Shown here: one piece after another, positions 27,401-36,115 of the stretch
Position numbering within the stretch: position 1 is the first letter of the stretch
How the letters are laid out: each line of letters begins with the position of its first letter
DNA from: Alphaproteobacteria bacterium
GTDB taxonomy: Bacteria > Pseudomonadota > Gammaproteobacteria > Burkholderiales > Burkholderiaceae_C
Length of the DNA stretch: 64,000 bases
Reading direction: 5' to 3'
Assembly: GCA_030054175.1 (NCBI GenBank)
Contig: JASGCM010000004.1
Coordinates: 62,001 to 126,000 of the forward strand
Notes under the pieces: model-generated
What the model was told of the DNA's origin: nothing
What the model saw: only the letters and a program-made list of their open reading frames with translations
The model's database searches: none
Made by a program: the position numbers and the translations under genes

Positions 27401-28068
27401 GCCGAATTGATGAATTGATTGCCGAGCGTTGCCCGGGAGGGGTGGAGTTCAAGGCACTGGCTGATGTGACCATTCGTGGCTCAAATATTCGATGGGCAAA
27501 TGCGGGTAGTACCGATTTTCAATATATTGATCTGACATCAGTAGATCGAGTCACGGGAGCGATCGGGGAAACAGCAACGATCAGGGCCGAAAATGCGCCG
27601 AGTCGCGCTCAACAGCTCGTTCGTGAGGGCGATGTTATTTTTGCAACCACCCGACCAACGCAGATGCGCTGGGCAGTAATTCCTGCCAAGTTTGACGGGC
27701 AGATTGCAAGCACTGGATATTGCGTTCTAAGGCCAATTCAAGATCAGGTGCTAACAAATTTCCTTGCACATCTTCTTGGAACGGAGAGATTTCGAAAGTA
27801 CGTAGAGGAGAAGCAGGTTCCGGGAAACTACCCGTCAATCCCTGATAGTCGCGTTCGTGAATTTATGATTCCCGTACCACCCCTCGAATTGCAACGTGAA
27901 ATCGTGAAAGTGCTTGACACTTTCACGGAGCTGGAAGCGGAGCTGGAAGCGGAGCTGGAAGCGGAGCTGGAAGCGCGTCGGCGGCAATACCAGTATTACC
28001 GCGACGCGCTTCTGACTTTCGGCAAACACACGGACGCTGACGCAAGCAAGCAAGCAAGCAAGCAATAA
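27397..28068 (+). CDS. hsdS: Type I specificity subunit, N-terminal half (phase-variable)
   Basis: These 223 residues are the first half of Hsd[21 protein letters not shown], target-recognition domain 1 (about 20-155), then the first central helix ([20 protein letters not shown]). The helix runs into ELEA repeated four times and [19 protein letters not shown]. The frame stops right after a (GCAA)6 tract, with SKQASKQ before TAA. The other half continues in another frame from 28080. A half-size protein with one recognition domain and one helix can in some systems dimerise into an active, symmetric specificity subunit. Confidence 0.93.
   Translation: MSRIDELIAERCPGGVEFKALADVTIRGSNIRWANAGSTDFQYIDLTSVDRVTGAIGETATIRAENAPSRAQQLVREGDVIFATTRPTQMRWAVIPAKFDGQIASTGYCVLRPIQDQVLTNFLAHLLGTERFRKYVEEKQVPGNYPSIPDSRVREFMIPVPPLELQREIVKVLDTFTELEAELEAELEAELEARRRQYQYYRDALLTFGKHTDADASKQASKQ
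27928..27975 (+). repeat. Four perfect 12-bp tandem repeats in the hsdS spacer
   Basis: GAGCTGGAAGCG occurs four times in phase with the codons, encoding ELEA x4 at residues 178-193, in the helix between the two recognition domains. In EcoR124-type enzymes a 12-bp repeat at the same place, present two or three times, sets the spacer length of the recognised DNA site. Confidence 0.93.
28042..28065 (+). repeat. (GCAA)6 tetranucleotide tract in hsdS
   Basis: Six perfect GCAA units are directly followed by TAA (28066-28068), the stop of the first hsdS half. Seven or four units would join the two halves in one frame (431 or 427 residues). Five units would stop at 28085-28087. A tract of this type slips during replication and is a classic phase-variation switch. 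Confidence 0.93.
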
Positions 28069-28079
28069 GGATAACGACC

Positions 28080-28688
28080 TTGGGTGACATTGGAACAATT
28101 TTTGGCGGGCTGACTGGAAAGTCGAAAGATGACTTTTCCAATGGCAATGCGCGTTATGCGTCCTACGTCAATGTCTTCAAAAACATCGCACTCAATATTG
28201 GTGCTGATGATTTTGTCAAGATCGCCCCAAGTGAAAGTCAACGCACGCTGCGACATGGTGACATCGTGTTCACAGGTTCATCCGAAACGCCCGATGAAGT
28301 GGCCATGTCGTCCGTTGTGACAGCCCTCGTTAATGAACCAATTTATCTCAATAGCTTTTGCATTGGATATCGACTCAACGACCCCGAAATTCTCGCTCCT
28401 GAATTCTCAAAGCACCTCTTTCGATCAGATGCGATAAGAAGCCAGCTAATTCGCACTGCAAGCGGTGTCACTCGTTTCAACGTTTCTAAAGCTCGACTCG
28501 CCAAAGTAAAAATCCCCATTCCAGAAATGGTGGAACAAAAGCGTATTGCAGCCATCCTCGATAGATTCGACTCACTAGTCAGCGACATTTCATTCGGCCT
28601 GCCCGCCGAAATCAAGGCGCGGCGTCAGCAATACGAACACTACCGGGACAAGCTTTTGAGTTTCGCGAAGCTGGAGGCCACGGCATAG
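28080..28688 (+). CDS. hsdS: Type I specificity subunit, C-terminal half
   Basis: 202 residues hold target-recognition domain 2 (GDIGTIFGGLTGKSKDDFSN to about 150) and the second conserved helix with the HsdS end (PEMVEQKRIAAILDRFDSLV, EIKARRQQYEHYRDKLLSF). In the present tract length it is out of frame with the first half. It may still be translated alone: AAGGA (28067-28071) lies 8 nt before a TTG at 28080, and the upstream stop is only 12 nt away. The frame is also open through the tract, as expected if both halves are normally one gene. Confidence 0.88.
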   Translation: MGDIGTIFGGLTGKSKDDFSNGNARYASYVNVFKNIALNIGADDFVKIAPSESQRTLRHGDIVFTGSSETPDEVAMSSVVTALVNEPIYLNSFCIGYRLNDPEILAPEFSKHLFRSDAIRSQLIRTASGVTRFNVSKARLAKVKIPIPEMVEQKRIAAILDRFDSLVSDISFGLPAEIKARRQQYEHYRDKLLSFAKLEATA

Positions 28689-28689
28689 C

Positions 28690-29811
28690 ATGGGCAAGAC
28701 GCTGACCGAAATCGCCCAACAGCTGAAAGACGCCAACAAGAAGGTGCAGCTGATCTACGCCTTCAACGGCTCGGGCAAGACGCGCCTGTCGCGGGCGTTC
28801 AAAGATTTGATTGCCCCCAAAACCGAAGCTGAAGATGGACGACAGTCAGAGTTGGCACAAAAGAAGGTCCTCTACTACAGCGCGTTCACCGAAGATTTGT
28901 TCTATTGGGATAACGATCTGGAGGGTGATGCCGAGCCCAGGTTGAAAATCCAGCCCAACGCTTTCACCCAATGGGTGCTTGACGAACAAGGTCAAGACCG
29001 GAATGTGACCTCCACATTTCAGCACTACACCAATGACAAATTGACGCCGAATTTCAGCGCTGATTTTTCGGAAGTCAGTTTTTCATTCGAGCGCGGCAAC
29101 AATGAGCATGAACCCAACATAAAGATTTCCAAGGGTGAAGAAAGCAACTTCATTTGGAGCGTGTTTCATTCCCTGATTGAGCAGATGATTTCCGAGTTAA
29201 ATATCGCGGAGGTCGCAAATCGGTCCACGGATGCTTTCAATAATTTGGAATACGTTTTCGTTGATGACCCGGTCAGTTCTCTGGATGAAAATCATCTGAT
29301 CGAATTGGCGGTCAATCTGGCGAGCCTGATCAAATCCAGTCAATCCGATCTGCGCTTCATTGTCACAACGCACAGCCCGCTGTTCTACAACGTGCTTTTC
29401 AATGAGTTGAACGGCAAAGCCTGTTACATGCTGGAGCGCATTGAAGATGGCAGTTTTTCGCTCACTGAAAAGCAGGGTGATTCCAACAAAAGCTTCTCCT
29501 ATCACCTGTATTTGAAGCACGCCATCGAACAGGCTATTGTCGAAAACAAGGTTAAAAAGTATCACTTCACTTTGCTGCGCAATCTTTACGAGAAAACGGC
29601 CAACTTTCTGGGTTATCCGAAATGGTCGGAGCTTTTGCCAGATGACAAGCAGCTCTACCTGAACAGAGTCATCCAATTCACCAGCCACAGCACGCTTTCA
29701 AATGAAGCCGTTGCAGAGCCAACGCAGGCGGAGAAAGCGACGGTCAAGCTGTTGCTCGATCATTTGAAGAGCAACTATGGCTATTGGCAGCAGGAACAAC
29801 AAAATGGTTGA
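28690..29811 (+). CDS. prrC: Anticodon nuclease PrrC
   Basis: The 373-residue protein matches PrrC, the latent tRNA-Lys anticodon nuclease kept silent by a type I restriction complex. An ABC-type ATPase domain has Walker A FNGSGKT (25-31), Walker B/D-loop [14 protein letters not shown] (189-202) and H-loop TTHSP. The nuclease triad known from E. coli PrrC (Arg320, Glu324, His356) appears as Arg297, Glu301 and His333 with exactly the same spacing. The lysine-anticodon-recognition segment [11 protein letters not shown] (261-271) includes Asp264 at the position of Asp287. The place between hsdS and hsdR is also that of prrC in the prr locus. It starts 1 nt after hsdS and overlaps hsdR by 8 nt. 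Confidence 0.93.
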   Translation: MGKTLTEIAQQLKDANKKVQLIYAFNGSGKTRLSRAFKDLIAPKTEAEDGRQSELAQKKVLYYSAFTEDLFYWDNDLEGDAEPRLKIQPNAFTQWVLDEQGQDRNVTSTFQHYTNDKLTPNFSADFSEVSFSFERGNNEHEPNIKISKGEESNFIWSVFHSLIEQMISELNIAEVANRSTDAFNNLEYVFVDDPVSSLDENHLIELAVNLASLIKSSQSDLRFIVTTHSPLFYNVLFNELNGKACYMLERIEDGSFSLTEKQGDSNKSFSYHLYLKHAIEQAIVENKVKKYHFTLLRNLYEKTANFLGYPKWSELLPDDKQLYLNRVIQFTSHSTLSNEAVAEPTQAEKATVKLLLDHLKSNYGYWQQEQQNG

Positions 29812-32800
29812 TTACATCAAGCCCATTGCCGAATCCAGAAATTTCATCGTTCTGGATAAATACACCCAAGAATGGAAGGTCAGCGAAAGCTATCAGAGCG
29901 AATACGACCTGGAGCGGGAATTCATTCGGGATTTGCAAAATCAGGGTTATGAATACTTACCCGGCCTGAATACGCCGGATGCCTTGCTGGCCAATGTGCG
30001 TGTGCAGCTGCAAACGCTCAACAACGTGCAGTTTCTTGAAGGCGAGTGGCTGCGTTTTGTGGAGACGTTTCTGGACAAACCCAGCGATAGCATCGTCGAT
30101 AAAACCCGCAAGATTCACGACGACTACATTCACGACTTTGTCTTCGATGATGGTCGCATCCAGAACATCTACCTGCTGGACAAGAAAAACATCGCCCGCA
30201 ACAAGGTGCAGGTCATCAAACAGTTTGAGCAGACCGGTTCACACGCCAATCGCTATGACGTGACGATTCTGGTCAATGGCCTGCCACTTGTGCAGGTGGA
30301 GCTCAAAAAGCGTGGGGTGGCGATTCGCGAAGCCTTCAACCAGGTGCATCGCTACAGCAAGGAGAGCTTTAACAGCGAACATTCCTTGTTCAAGTACCTG
30401 CAGGTCTTCGTGATTTCCAACGGCACCGACAGCCGTTACTTTGCCAACACCACCCAGCGCAACAAGAACAGCTTTGACTTCACCATGAACTGGGCGAAGG
30501 CGGACAACAGCCTGATCAAGGATCTGAAAGACTTCACGGCCACGTTCTTCCAGAAGAACACCCTGCTCAATGTGCTGCTGCACTACTCGGTGTTTGACGT
30601 GAGCAACACGTTGCTGGTCATGCGCCCGTATCAGATCGCAGCCACGGAGCGTATTCTCTGGAAGATCAACAGCGCGTACCAGGCAAAGCGCTGGAGTGAC
30701 ATTGAGGGCGGTGGTTTTATCTGGCACACCACGGGTTCTGGCAAGACCCTGACCAGTTTCAAAGCGGCGCGACTGGCCACCGAGCTGGACTTCATTGACA
30801 AAGTGTTCTTCGTGGTGGACCGCAAGGATCTGGACTACCAGACCATGAGGGAATACCAGCGTTTCTCACCAGACAGCGTGAACGGCTCAGACAGCACGGC
30901 AGGCCTGAAGCGGAACCTGGAGAAGGACGACAACAAAATCGTCGTCACCACCATCCAGAAGCTCAACAACATGATGAAGAGCGAGGGCGACCTGCCCATC
31001 TACGGCAAGCAGGTCGTGTTTATCTTTGATGAGTGCCACCGTAGCCAGTTTGGCGAAGCGCAAAAGAATCTAAACAAGAAATTCAAGAAGTTCTACCAGT
31101 TTGGTTTCACCGGCACGCCTATCTTCCCGGAAAACGCGCTGGGAGCTGAAACCACGGCCAGCGTGTTTGGTCGTGAGCTGCATTCATACGTCATCACCGA
31201 TGCGATTCGCGATGAAAAGGTTTTGAAGTTCAAAGTTGATTACAACGATGTCCGCCCGCAGTTCAAAGCTATTGAATCTGAACTGGATGAGAAAAAACTC
31301 AGCGCTGCCGAGAACAAGCAGGCACTGCTGCACCCAGATCGCATCCGTGAGATCACGCAGTACATCTTGAATAATTTCCGGCAGAAGACCCATCGCCTGC
31401 ACGCGGGCAACAAAGGCTTCAATGCCATGTTTGCGGTCAGCAGCGTGGATGCGGCCAAGCTGTACTACGAATCCTTCAGGGAGCTGCAGAACGGCAGCGA
31501 CAAACCACTGAGGGTGGCCACCATCTTCTCTTTCGCCGCCAACGAAGAGCAGGAAGCGATTGGCGACATCCAGGACGAGAGCTTTGATGTGTCGGCCATG
31601 AACAGCAGTGCCAAGGAATTTTTGAGCGCGGCCATCTCGGACTACAACGCGCTGTTCAAAACCAACTTCAGCGTGGACAGCAATGGCTTCCAGAACTATT
31701 ACCGTGATCTGGCCAAACAAGTCAAAGCCAAGGAAATCGACCTGCTGATTGTCGTCGGCATGTTCCTGACCGGCTTTGATGCGCCCACGCTGAACACGTT
31801 GTTCGTAGACAAGAACCTGCGTTACCACGGACTGATGCAAGCTTACTCGCGCACCAACCGCATTTTTGACGCCACCAAAACCTTCGGCAACATTGTCACC
31901 TTTCGTGATCTGGAGCAGGCGACCATTGATGCCATCACCCTGTTTGGTGACAAGAACACCAAGAACGTGGTGCTGGAGAAGAGCTACAAGGAATATATGG
32001 AAGGTTTCACCGATGCGGCCACCGGTGAAGCGCGGCGTGGCTTTGTCGATGTGGTGAAAGAGCTGGAAACACGCTTCCCTGATCCCGCTGCCATTGAAAA
32101 GGAAGCCGACAAAAAGGCCTTCGCTAAACTGTTCGGCGAGTACCTCCGCGTTGAGAACGTGCTGCAGAACTACGACGAGTTTGCCAGCCTGAAAGAGCTT
32201 CAGAGCGTTGATCTGACGGATGCCAATGCGGTGGAGGCGTTCAAGGCCAAGCACTACTTAAACGATGAAGATCTGACGGCGCTGCAAGCCATCACGCTCC
32301 CGGCGGATCGGAAAATTCAGGATTACCGCTCCACCTATAACGATGTGCGCGATTGGCTGCGCCGGGAAAAATCTTCCTCAGAGAAAGAAAAATCCACCAT
32401 CGACTGGGATGACGTGGTTTTTGAGGTAGACCTGCTCAAATCACAGGAAATCAATCTGGATTACATCCTGGAATTGATCTTCGAGCACAACAAGAAGATC
32501 AAGAGCAAATCCGACCTGGTGGATGAAGTTCGCCGCGTCATTCGGGGCAGCTTGGGCAATCGCGCCAAAGAGAGCTTGCTCGTGGACTTCATCAATAAGA
32601 CAGACTTGGACCAGATTGGCGACAAGGCCAGCGTGATTGACGCTTTCTTTACCTTTGCGCAAGCAGAGCAACAGCGTGAAGCCCAGGAATTGATCAACTC
32701 TGAAAGCCTGAACGCAGAAGCGGCCAAGCGCTACATCAGTGCATCTCTTAAGCGTGAATTCGCCAGCGACAGTGGCACGGAACTGAATGCCGTTCTTCCT

Positions 32801-32905
32801 AAGATGAGCCCATTGAATCCGCAGTACCTGACCAAAAAGCAAAGTGTTTTTCAAAAAATCGCTGCTTTTGTAGAGAAGTTCAAAGGTGTGGGCGGTCAGG
32901 TCTAA
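29804..32905 (+). CDS. hsdR: Type I restriction endonuclease subunit R
   Basis: This 1033-residue motor/nuclease subunit has an N-terminal PD-(D/E)xK nuclease region ([17 protein letters not shown], then [10 protein letters not shown] near 165). A superfamily 2 helicase core follows: Walker A TTGSGKT near 310, DECH near 409, FTGTPIF near 430. A helical C-terminus contacts HsdM2S. It translocates DNA and cuts unmodified DNA far from the site. ATG 29804 has AGGAA 8 nt upstream and is preferred over the in-frame ATG 29777. The overlap with prrC couples their translation. Confidence 0.96.
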   Translation: MVDYIKPIAESRNFIVLDKYTQEWKVSESYQSEYDLEREFIRDLQNQGYEYLPGLNTPDALLANVRVQLQTLNNVQFLEGEWLRFVETFLDKPSDSIVDKTRKIHDDYIHDFVFDDGRIQNIYLLDKKNIARNKVQVIKQFEQTGSHANRYDVTILVNGLPLVQVELKKRGVAIREAFNQVHRYSKESFNSEHSLFKYLQVFVISNGTDSRYFANTTQRNKNSFDFTMNWAKADNSLIKDLKDFTATFFQKNTLLNVLLHYSVFDVSNTLLVMRPYQIAATERILWKINSAYQAKRWSDIEGGGFIWHTTGSGKTLTSFKAARLATELDFIDKVFFVVDRKDLDYQTMREYQRFSPDSVNGSDSTAGLKRNLEKDDNKIVVTTIQKLNNMMKSEGDLPIYGKQVVFIFDECHRSQFGEAQKNLNKKFKKFYQFGFTGTPIFPENALGAETTASVFGRELHSYVITDAIRDEKVLKFKVDYNDVRPQFKAIESELDEKKLSAAENKQALLHPDRIREITQYILNNFRQKTHRLHAGNKGFNAMFAVSSVDAAKLYYESFRELQNGSDKPLRVATIFSFAANEEQEAIGDIQDESFDVSAMNSSAKEFLSAAISDYNALFKTNFSVDSNGFQNYYRDLAKQVKAKEIDLLIVVGMFLTGFDAPTLNTLFVDKNLRYHGLMQAYSRTNRIFDATKTFGNIVTFRDLEQATIDAITLFGDKNTKNVVLEKSYKEYMEGFTDAATGEARRGFVDVVKELETRFPDPAAIEKEADKKAFAKLFGEYLRVENVLQNYDEFASLKELQSVDLTDANAVEAFKAKHYLNDEDLTALQAITLPADRKIQDYRSTYNDVRDWLRREKSSSEKEKSTIDWDDVVFEVDLLKSQEINLDYILELIFEHNKKIKSKSDLVDEVRRVIRGSLGNRAKESLLVDFINKTDLDQIGDKASVIDAFFTFAQAEQQREAQELINSESLNAEAAKRYISASLKREFASDSGTELNAVLPKMSPLNPQYLTKKQSVFQKIAAFVEKFKGVGGQV

Positions 32906-32914
32906 AGGATGAGT

Positions 32915-33799
32915 ATGAATAAATCAGCCACGATCAAGTTGTTCCTTCCCTTCGGAAATGCTCAAGGGATTCGCACAGCCGAAATTTCGAATTGGTCTGG
33001 CAAAGCAGTCGCCGCGCCCCGATCTGAACTGAAGCACTTCATGTCACGCGAGGAGCTGAAGAATCCTGGCGTGTACTTTCTGATTGGCGACGACGAGGAG
33101 TCTGGCGTTCCGCTGCTGTATATCGGCGAAGCCGAGTCAGTGACCTATCGCCTGAAACAGCATCTGTCCAAAGAATTCTGGAATTCGGTCATTGCCGTAT
33201 TCAGCAAAGACGAAAATCTGACCAAAGCGCATGTGCGCTACCTCGAAGGCCGTTTGATCGAAATTGCATTGGACGTAGGTAAATGCAAGCTGGTTAATGG
33301 CAAGGGCGGCGGCTCAAAACTACCCGAATCCGATCTGCACGACATGGAGGTCTTTCTCTCTCGTGTGGCCCAGTTGCTACCCGTCTTGGGATGCAACTTC
33401 TTGACGCCCACTGCGGTGGTGGCGTCTGCCACTGACTTGCATAACGCCCTTTACTGCGCACGCAAGGGCGCCAAGGCTACTGGAGTCAGATCGCCCAACG
33501 GCTTCATGGTGTTCAAGGGTTCGACCGCCGTCAAGGAATTTCAAAAGGCCACCTACACCAGTGGAAAATGGATCATCAAGCTTCGGGATCAACTCGTGCA
33601 AACTGGTGGCCTGGTCTTGCAGGGCGGGTTTTATGTATTCGCTAAAGACATTGAATTTGCCAGCCCGAGCGCTGCCGCCGCTGTTGTGATGGGTGGCAGT
33701 GCACAAGGACCTGCCGTTTGGAAAAACGCAGATGGAAAATCGTTGAAAGATCTTGAGGTGGGTTCTGGTGGATTCGAAGTTATGGACGGCGGGCCTTGA
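32915..33799 (+). CDS. GIY-YIG nuclease with DUF4357
   Basis: This 294-residue protein has an N-terminal GIY-YIG domain. Numbered from the first in-frame ATG (32909), it has the GVYFLIG motif near 54-60, LLYIGEA near 69-75, the catalytic Arg in YRLKQH, and the metal-ligand Glu in YLEGRLIE near 114. The C-terminal DUF4357 domain reads SPSAAAAVVMGG, then WKNADGKSLKDLE. ATG 32915 has better spacing to AAAGG than 32909. It begins a few nt after hsdR, so it belongs to the defence operon. Such GIY-YIG/DUF4357 proteins are often found in defence islands. DNA cleavage is expected, but its target is unknown. Confidence 0.85.
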   Translation: MNKSATIKLFLPFGNAQGIRTAEISNWSGKAVAAPRSELKHFMSREELKNPGVYFLIGDDEESGVPLLYIGEAESVTYRLKQHLSKEFWNSVIAVFSKDENLTKAHVRYLEGRLIEIALDVGKCKLVNGKGGGSKLPESDLHDMEVFLSRVAQLLPVLGCNFLTPTAVVASATDLHNALYCARKGAKATGVRSPNGFMVFKGSTAVKEFQKATYTSGKWIIKLRDQLVQTGGLVLQGGFYVFAKDIEFASPSAAAAVVMGGSAQGPAVWKNADGKSLKDLEVGSGGFEVMDGGP

Positions 33800-33800
33800 T

Positions 33801-35351
33801 ATGAGCAGGCTTCCCATCAATCTCACTGACTTTCTACGACAGCGTACGGTGGAGGGCGAGCGTATCGAATACAAGGCCGGTTGGAATCCGGACCCGATCA
33901 TCCGCACAGTGTGCGCCTTTGCCAACGACTTCGAAAATCTCGGTGGCGGTTATGTGGTGATCGGGCAAGATTGTGATGTCAATGGTCAACCGGTGTTCCC
34001 GCCGGTGGGGCTGGCCGACAACCAGCTCGACAAGATTCAGCAGGAATTGTTGGCTGCTTGCCAGTTGATCCAGCCGCCGTATTTTCCTGTGTTGAGCATT
34101 GAGGAAGTCGAGGGTCGTAAGCTGATTGTGCTTTGGGCACCGGGTGGCCAGAACCGTCCCTACAAAGCGCCAGATGCTGTTACTGCCAAAAAAAAGACAT
34201 GGCACCATTACATCCGTCGCTACAGCAGCACGGTCGAGGCCAAGGGTGACACCGAGCAGGAGTTGCTGAGCCTGGCGGCCAAGGTGCCGTTCGATGATCG
34301 ATACAACCAGTCGGCACGGATCGATGAGCTGTCCAAGCCGTTAATGCAGGCCTTTTTGCAAGAGGTGGGTAGCACGCTGGCAGATGATGCGCCCGGGCTG
34401 TCGGTCGAGGCATTGGCGCGACAGATGAACGTGGCAGGTGGGCCGACCGAATCACCATGGCCCAAGAACGTGGGCCTGATGTTTTTCAACGAAAAACCAG
34501 AGCGATTCTTCCCTGGTGTGCAAATCGATGTGGTCTGGTTCCCCGAAGGCGCGGGCGGTGATCGCTTTGAGGAAAAGATATTCAAGGGTCCGCTGGCGCG
34601 GATGACGCGCGAGGCATTGAACTATATCCAGCGCAATTTTTTGCGCGAGACTGTGATCAAGCATCCAGATCGTGCTGAGGCCACGCGCGTCTGGAATTTT
34701 CCCTATGCCGCCATCGAGGAGGCTTTGGTCAACGCGGTCTATCACCGGTCCTATGAAGAGCGCGAGCCTATCGAGGTGCGCATCAGCAATGAGGAATTGG
34801 TTATTTTGAGTTTTCCCGGGCCAGATCGGTCGATTCGACTGGAGGACTTTCAGACTGGACGTGCGGTCAGCCGGCGCTACCGTAACCGACGGATCGGGGA
34901 GTTCCTAAAAGAACTGGAGATGACCGAAGGTCGGTCTACCGGTATCCCGAAAATTCTGAAAGAAATGGCGGCCAACGGGTCACCCGCCCCGCTATTTGAG
35001 ACAGACGACGACCGTCTTTCATTCGTGATCCGTTTGCCTCGGCATCCGTTGGCTCTTGTCCCTCCAGGAGATTCCCCGCAAGTCACCCCGCAAGTCACCC
35101 CGCAAGTCACCCCGCAAGCAGGAATGCTGCTGTCGCGGATAAAAGGTGAAATGGCCCGGCAGGCCATTCAGGATGCTCTGGGGCTGGCCGACCGTGAACA
35201 CTTTCGCAAGACCTATTTGGCACCAGCTTTAGAGCAGGGCGTCATTGAAATGACTCTGCCTGATAAACCCAACAGTCGCAGTCAGCGTTACCGCTTGACT
35301 GCCCTTGGGCAGCGTTGGTTGGCGGCGCAACCGGGCAACGACAAACCCTGA
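33801..35351 (+). CDS. AlbA_2 (Schlafen-like) domain regulator/ATPase-type protein
   Basis: This 516-residue protein has an N-terminal AlbA_2 (Schlafen AlbA-like) domain (FLRQRTVEGERIEYKAGWNP, then VCAFANDFENLGGGYVVIGQ). A central GHKL/HATPase_c_4-like domain (PYAAIEEALVNAVYHRSYEE, RSTGIPKILKEMAANG) follows. A PQVT linker and a winged-helix tail with QRYRLTALGQRW complete it. It begins 1 nt after the GIY-YIG gene and closes the defence operon. Related proteins are called ATP-dependent DNA helicase RecG-related or transcriptional regulators, with little direct functional data. Confidence 0.85.
   Translation: MSRLPINLTDFLRQRTVEGERIEYKAGWNPDPIIRTVCAFANDFENLGGGYVVIGQDCDVNGQPVFPPVGLADNQLDKIQQELLAACQLIQPPYFPVLSIEEVEGRKLIVLWAPGGQNRPYKAPDAVTAKKKTWHHYIRRYSSTVEAKGDTEQELLSLAAKVPFDDRYNQSARIDELSKPLMQAFLQEVGSTLADDAPGLSVEALARQMNVAGGPTESPWPKNVGLMFFNEKPERFFPGVQIDVVWFPEGAGGDRFEEKIFKGPLARMTREALNYIQRNFLRETVIKHPDRAEATRVWNFPYAAIEEALVNAVYHRSYEEREPIEVRISNEELVILSFPGPDRSIRLEDFQTGRAVSRRYRNRRIGEFLKELEMTEGRSTGIPKILKEMAANGSPAPLFETDDDRLSFVIRLPRHPLALVPPGDSPQVTPQVTPQVTPQAGMLLSRIKGEMARQAIQDALGLADREHFRKTYLAPALEQGVIEMTLPDKPNSRSQRYRLTALGQRWLAAQPGNDKP
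35079..35118 (+). repeat. 12-bp tandem repeats encoding PQVT
   Basis: CAAGTCACCCCG occurs three times in tandem, followed by a partial fourth copy (CAAG). It encodes the linker PQVTPQVTPQVTPQ between the ATPase-like and winged-helix domains. Loss or gain of units stays in frame and would only change linker length. Confidence 0.9.
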
Positions 35352-35458
35352 AATCAGCCCAGGTCATCGATTGAGTTGCATTTTTTATAAAATTCCCCTT
35401 AAACGAAATAAATTCGATGTAGAATCTTTTTATGGGAAATTCGATGATGAGGTTGCCG

Positions 35459-36115
35459 ATGGCTCAGACGAATCAAGAAACTATTTATGACTTGCTCGTA
35501 AGGAACATTCCGCGAGAGCTCGTCATGGGCCTCGAGGAAGCCAAGCTGGTCGGCGCTCAACGTGCCTATGCCGCAGCGCGCGGGATGGATGACGGGCACT
35601 TGCCCAGCGTGGTGGGGCAGTTGCGCCACTTCCATATGAATGAGTCGTTCCATCGCGCACTCGCCGTTGCAGACGCATCTCCTTCACCGCTGCGCGGCAA
35701 TCAGATCGTCACTGGCCGGTCAGGGATCTTCACCTTGACACGGTTCAACACCAAGTATGGGGTCTGGAACAGCGGGCGGCGTAGCGAAACCCGAAAACAG
35801 ATGTCGCTGGCAAACGCTGCCATCGAGCCACTGGTTCAACCCGGGCTCTTTTCAGGCTACGTGGAGCCATCCCAGGCGGTTGTGTTCGTCGTGGCCTGCT
35901 TTGCAGGATCGCTGCATAGCCAGCCGGACACGCCCGTCTCCATCGAAATCGCGGTCCCAGATCGCCACATGCAAGGCTGGCTTTTCCGGGAACCCATCGA
36001 CGCATTCATCAAGCGCTACGACCAGCAGCCGACAGCAGGCCAGGACGATTTGGCTGTGCCGAAGCTGAAGAAGAACATTGGCAAACAACAAGACAAAGAC
36101 GGAACAGGATCATGA
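35459..36115 (+). CDS. Hypothetical protein paired with an HTH-ImmA protein
   Basis: This 218-residue protein starts MAQTNQETIYDLLVRNIPRE, with GAGGT 8 nt before ATG 35459; in-frame ATG 35432 is weaker. The middle contains RGNQIVTGRSGIFTLTRFNT and a predicted beta-rich segment (AVVFVVACFAGSLHSQPDTP, SIEIAVPDRHMQGWLF). The tail is Lys/Gln-rich. No family is recognised. It overlaps the following HTH-ImmA/IrrE gene by 4 nt (ATGA), so the two form a pair, possibly an effector and its regulator. Confidence 0.7.
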   Translation: MAQTNQETIYDLLVRNIPRELVMGLEEAKLVGAQRAYAAARGMDDGHLPSVVGQLRHFHMNESFHRALAVADASPSPLRGNQIVTGRSGIFTLTRFNTKYGVWNSGRRSETRKQMSLANAAIEPLVQPGLFSGYVEPSQAVVFVVACFAGSLHSQPDTPVSIEIAVPDRHMQGWLFREPIDAFIKRYDQQPTAGQDDLAVPKLKKNIGKQQDKDGTGS

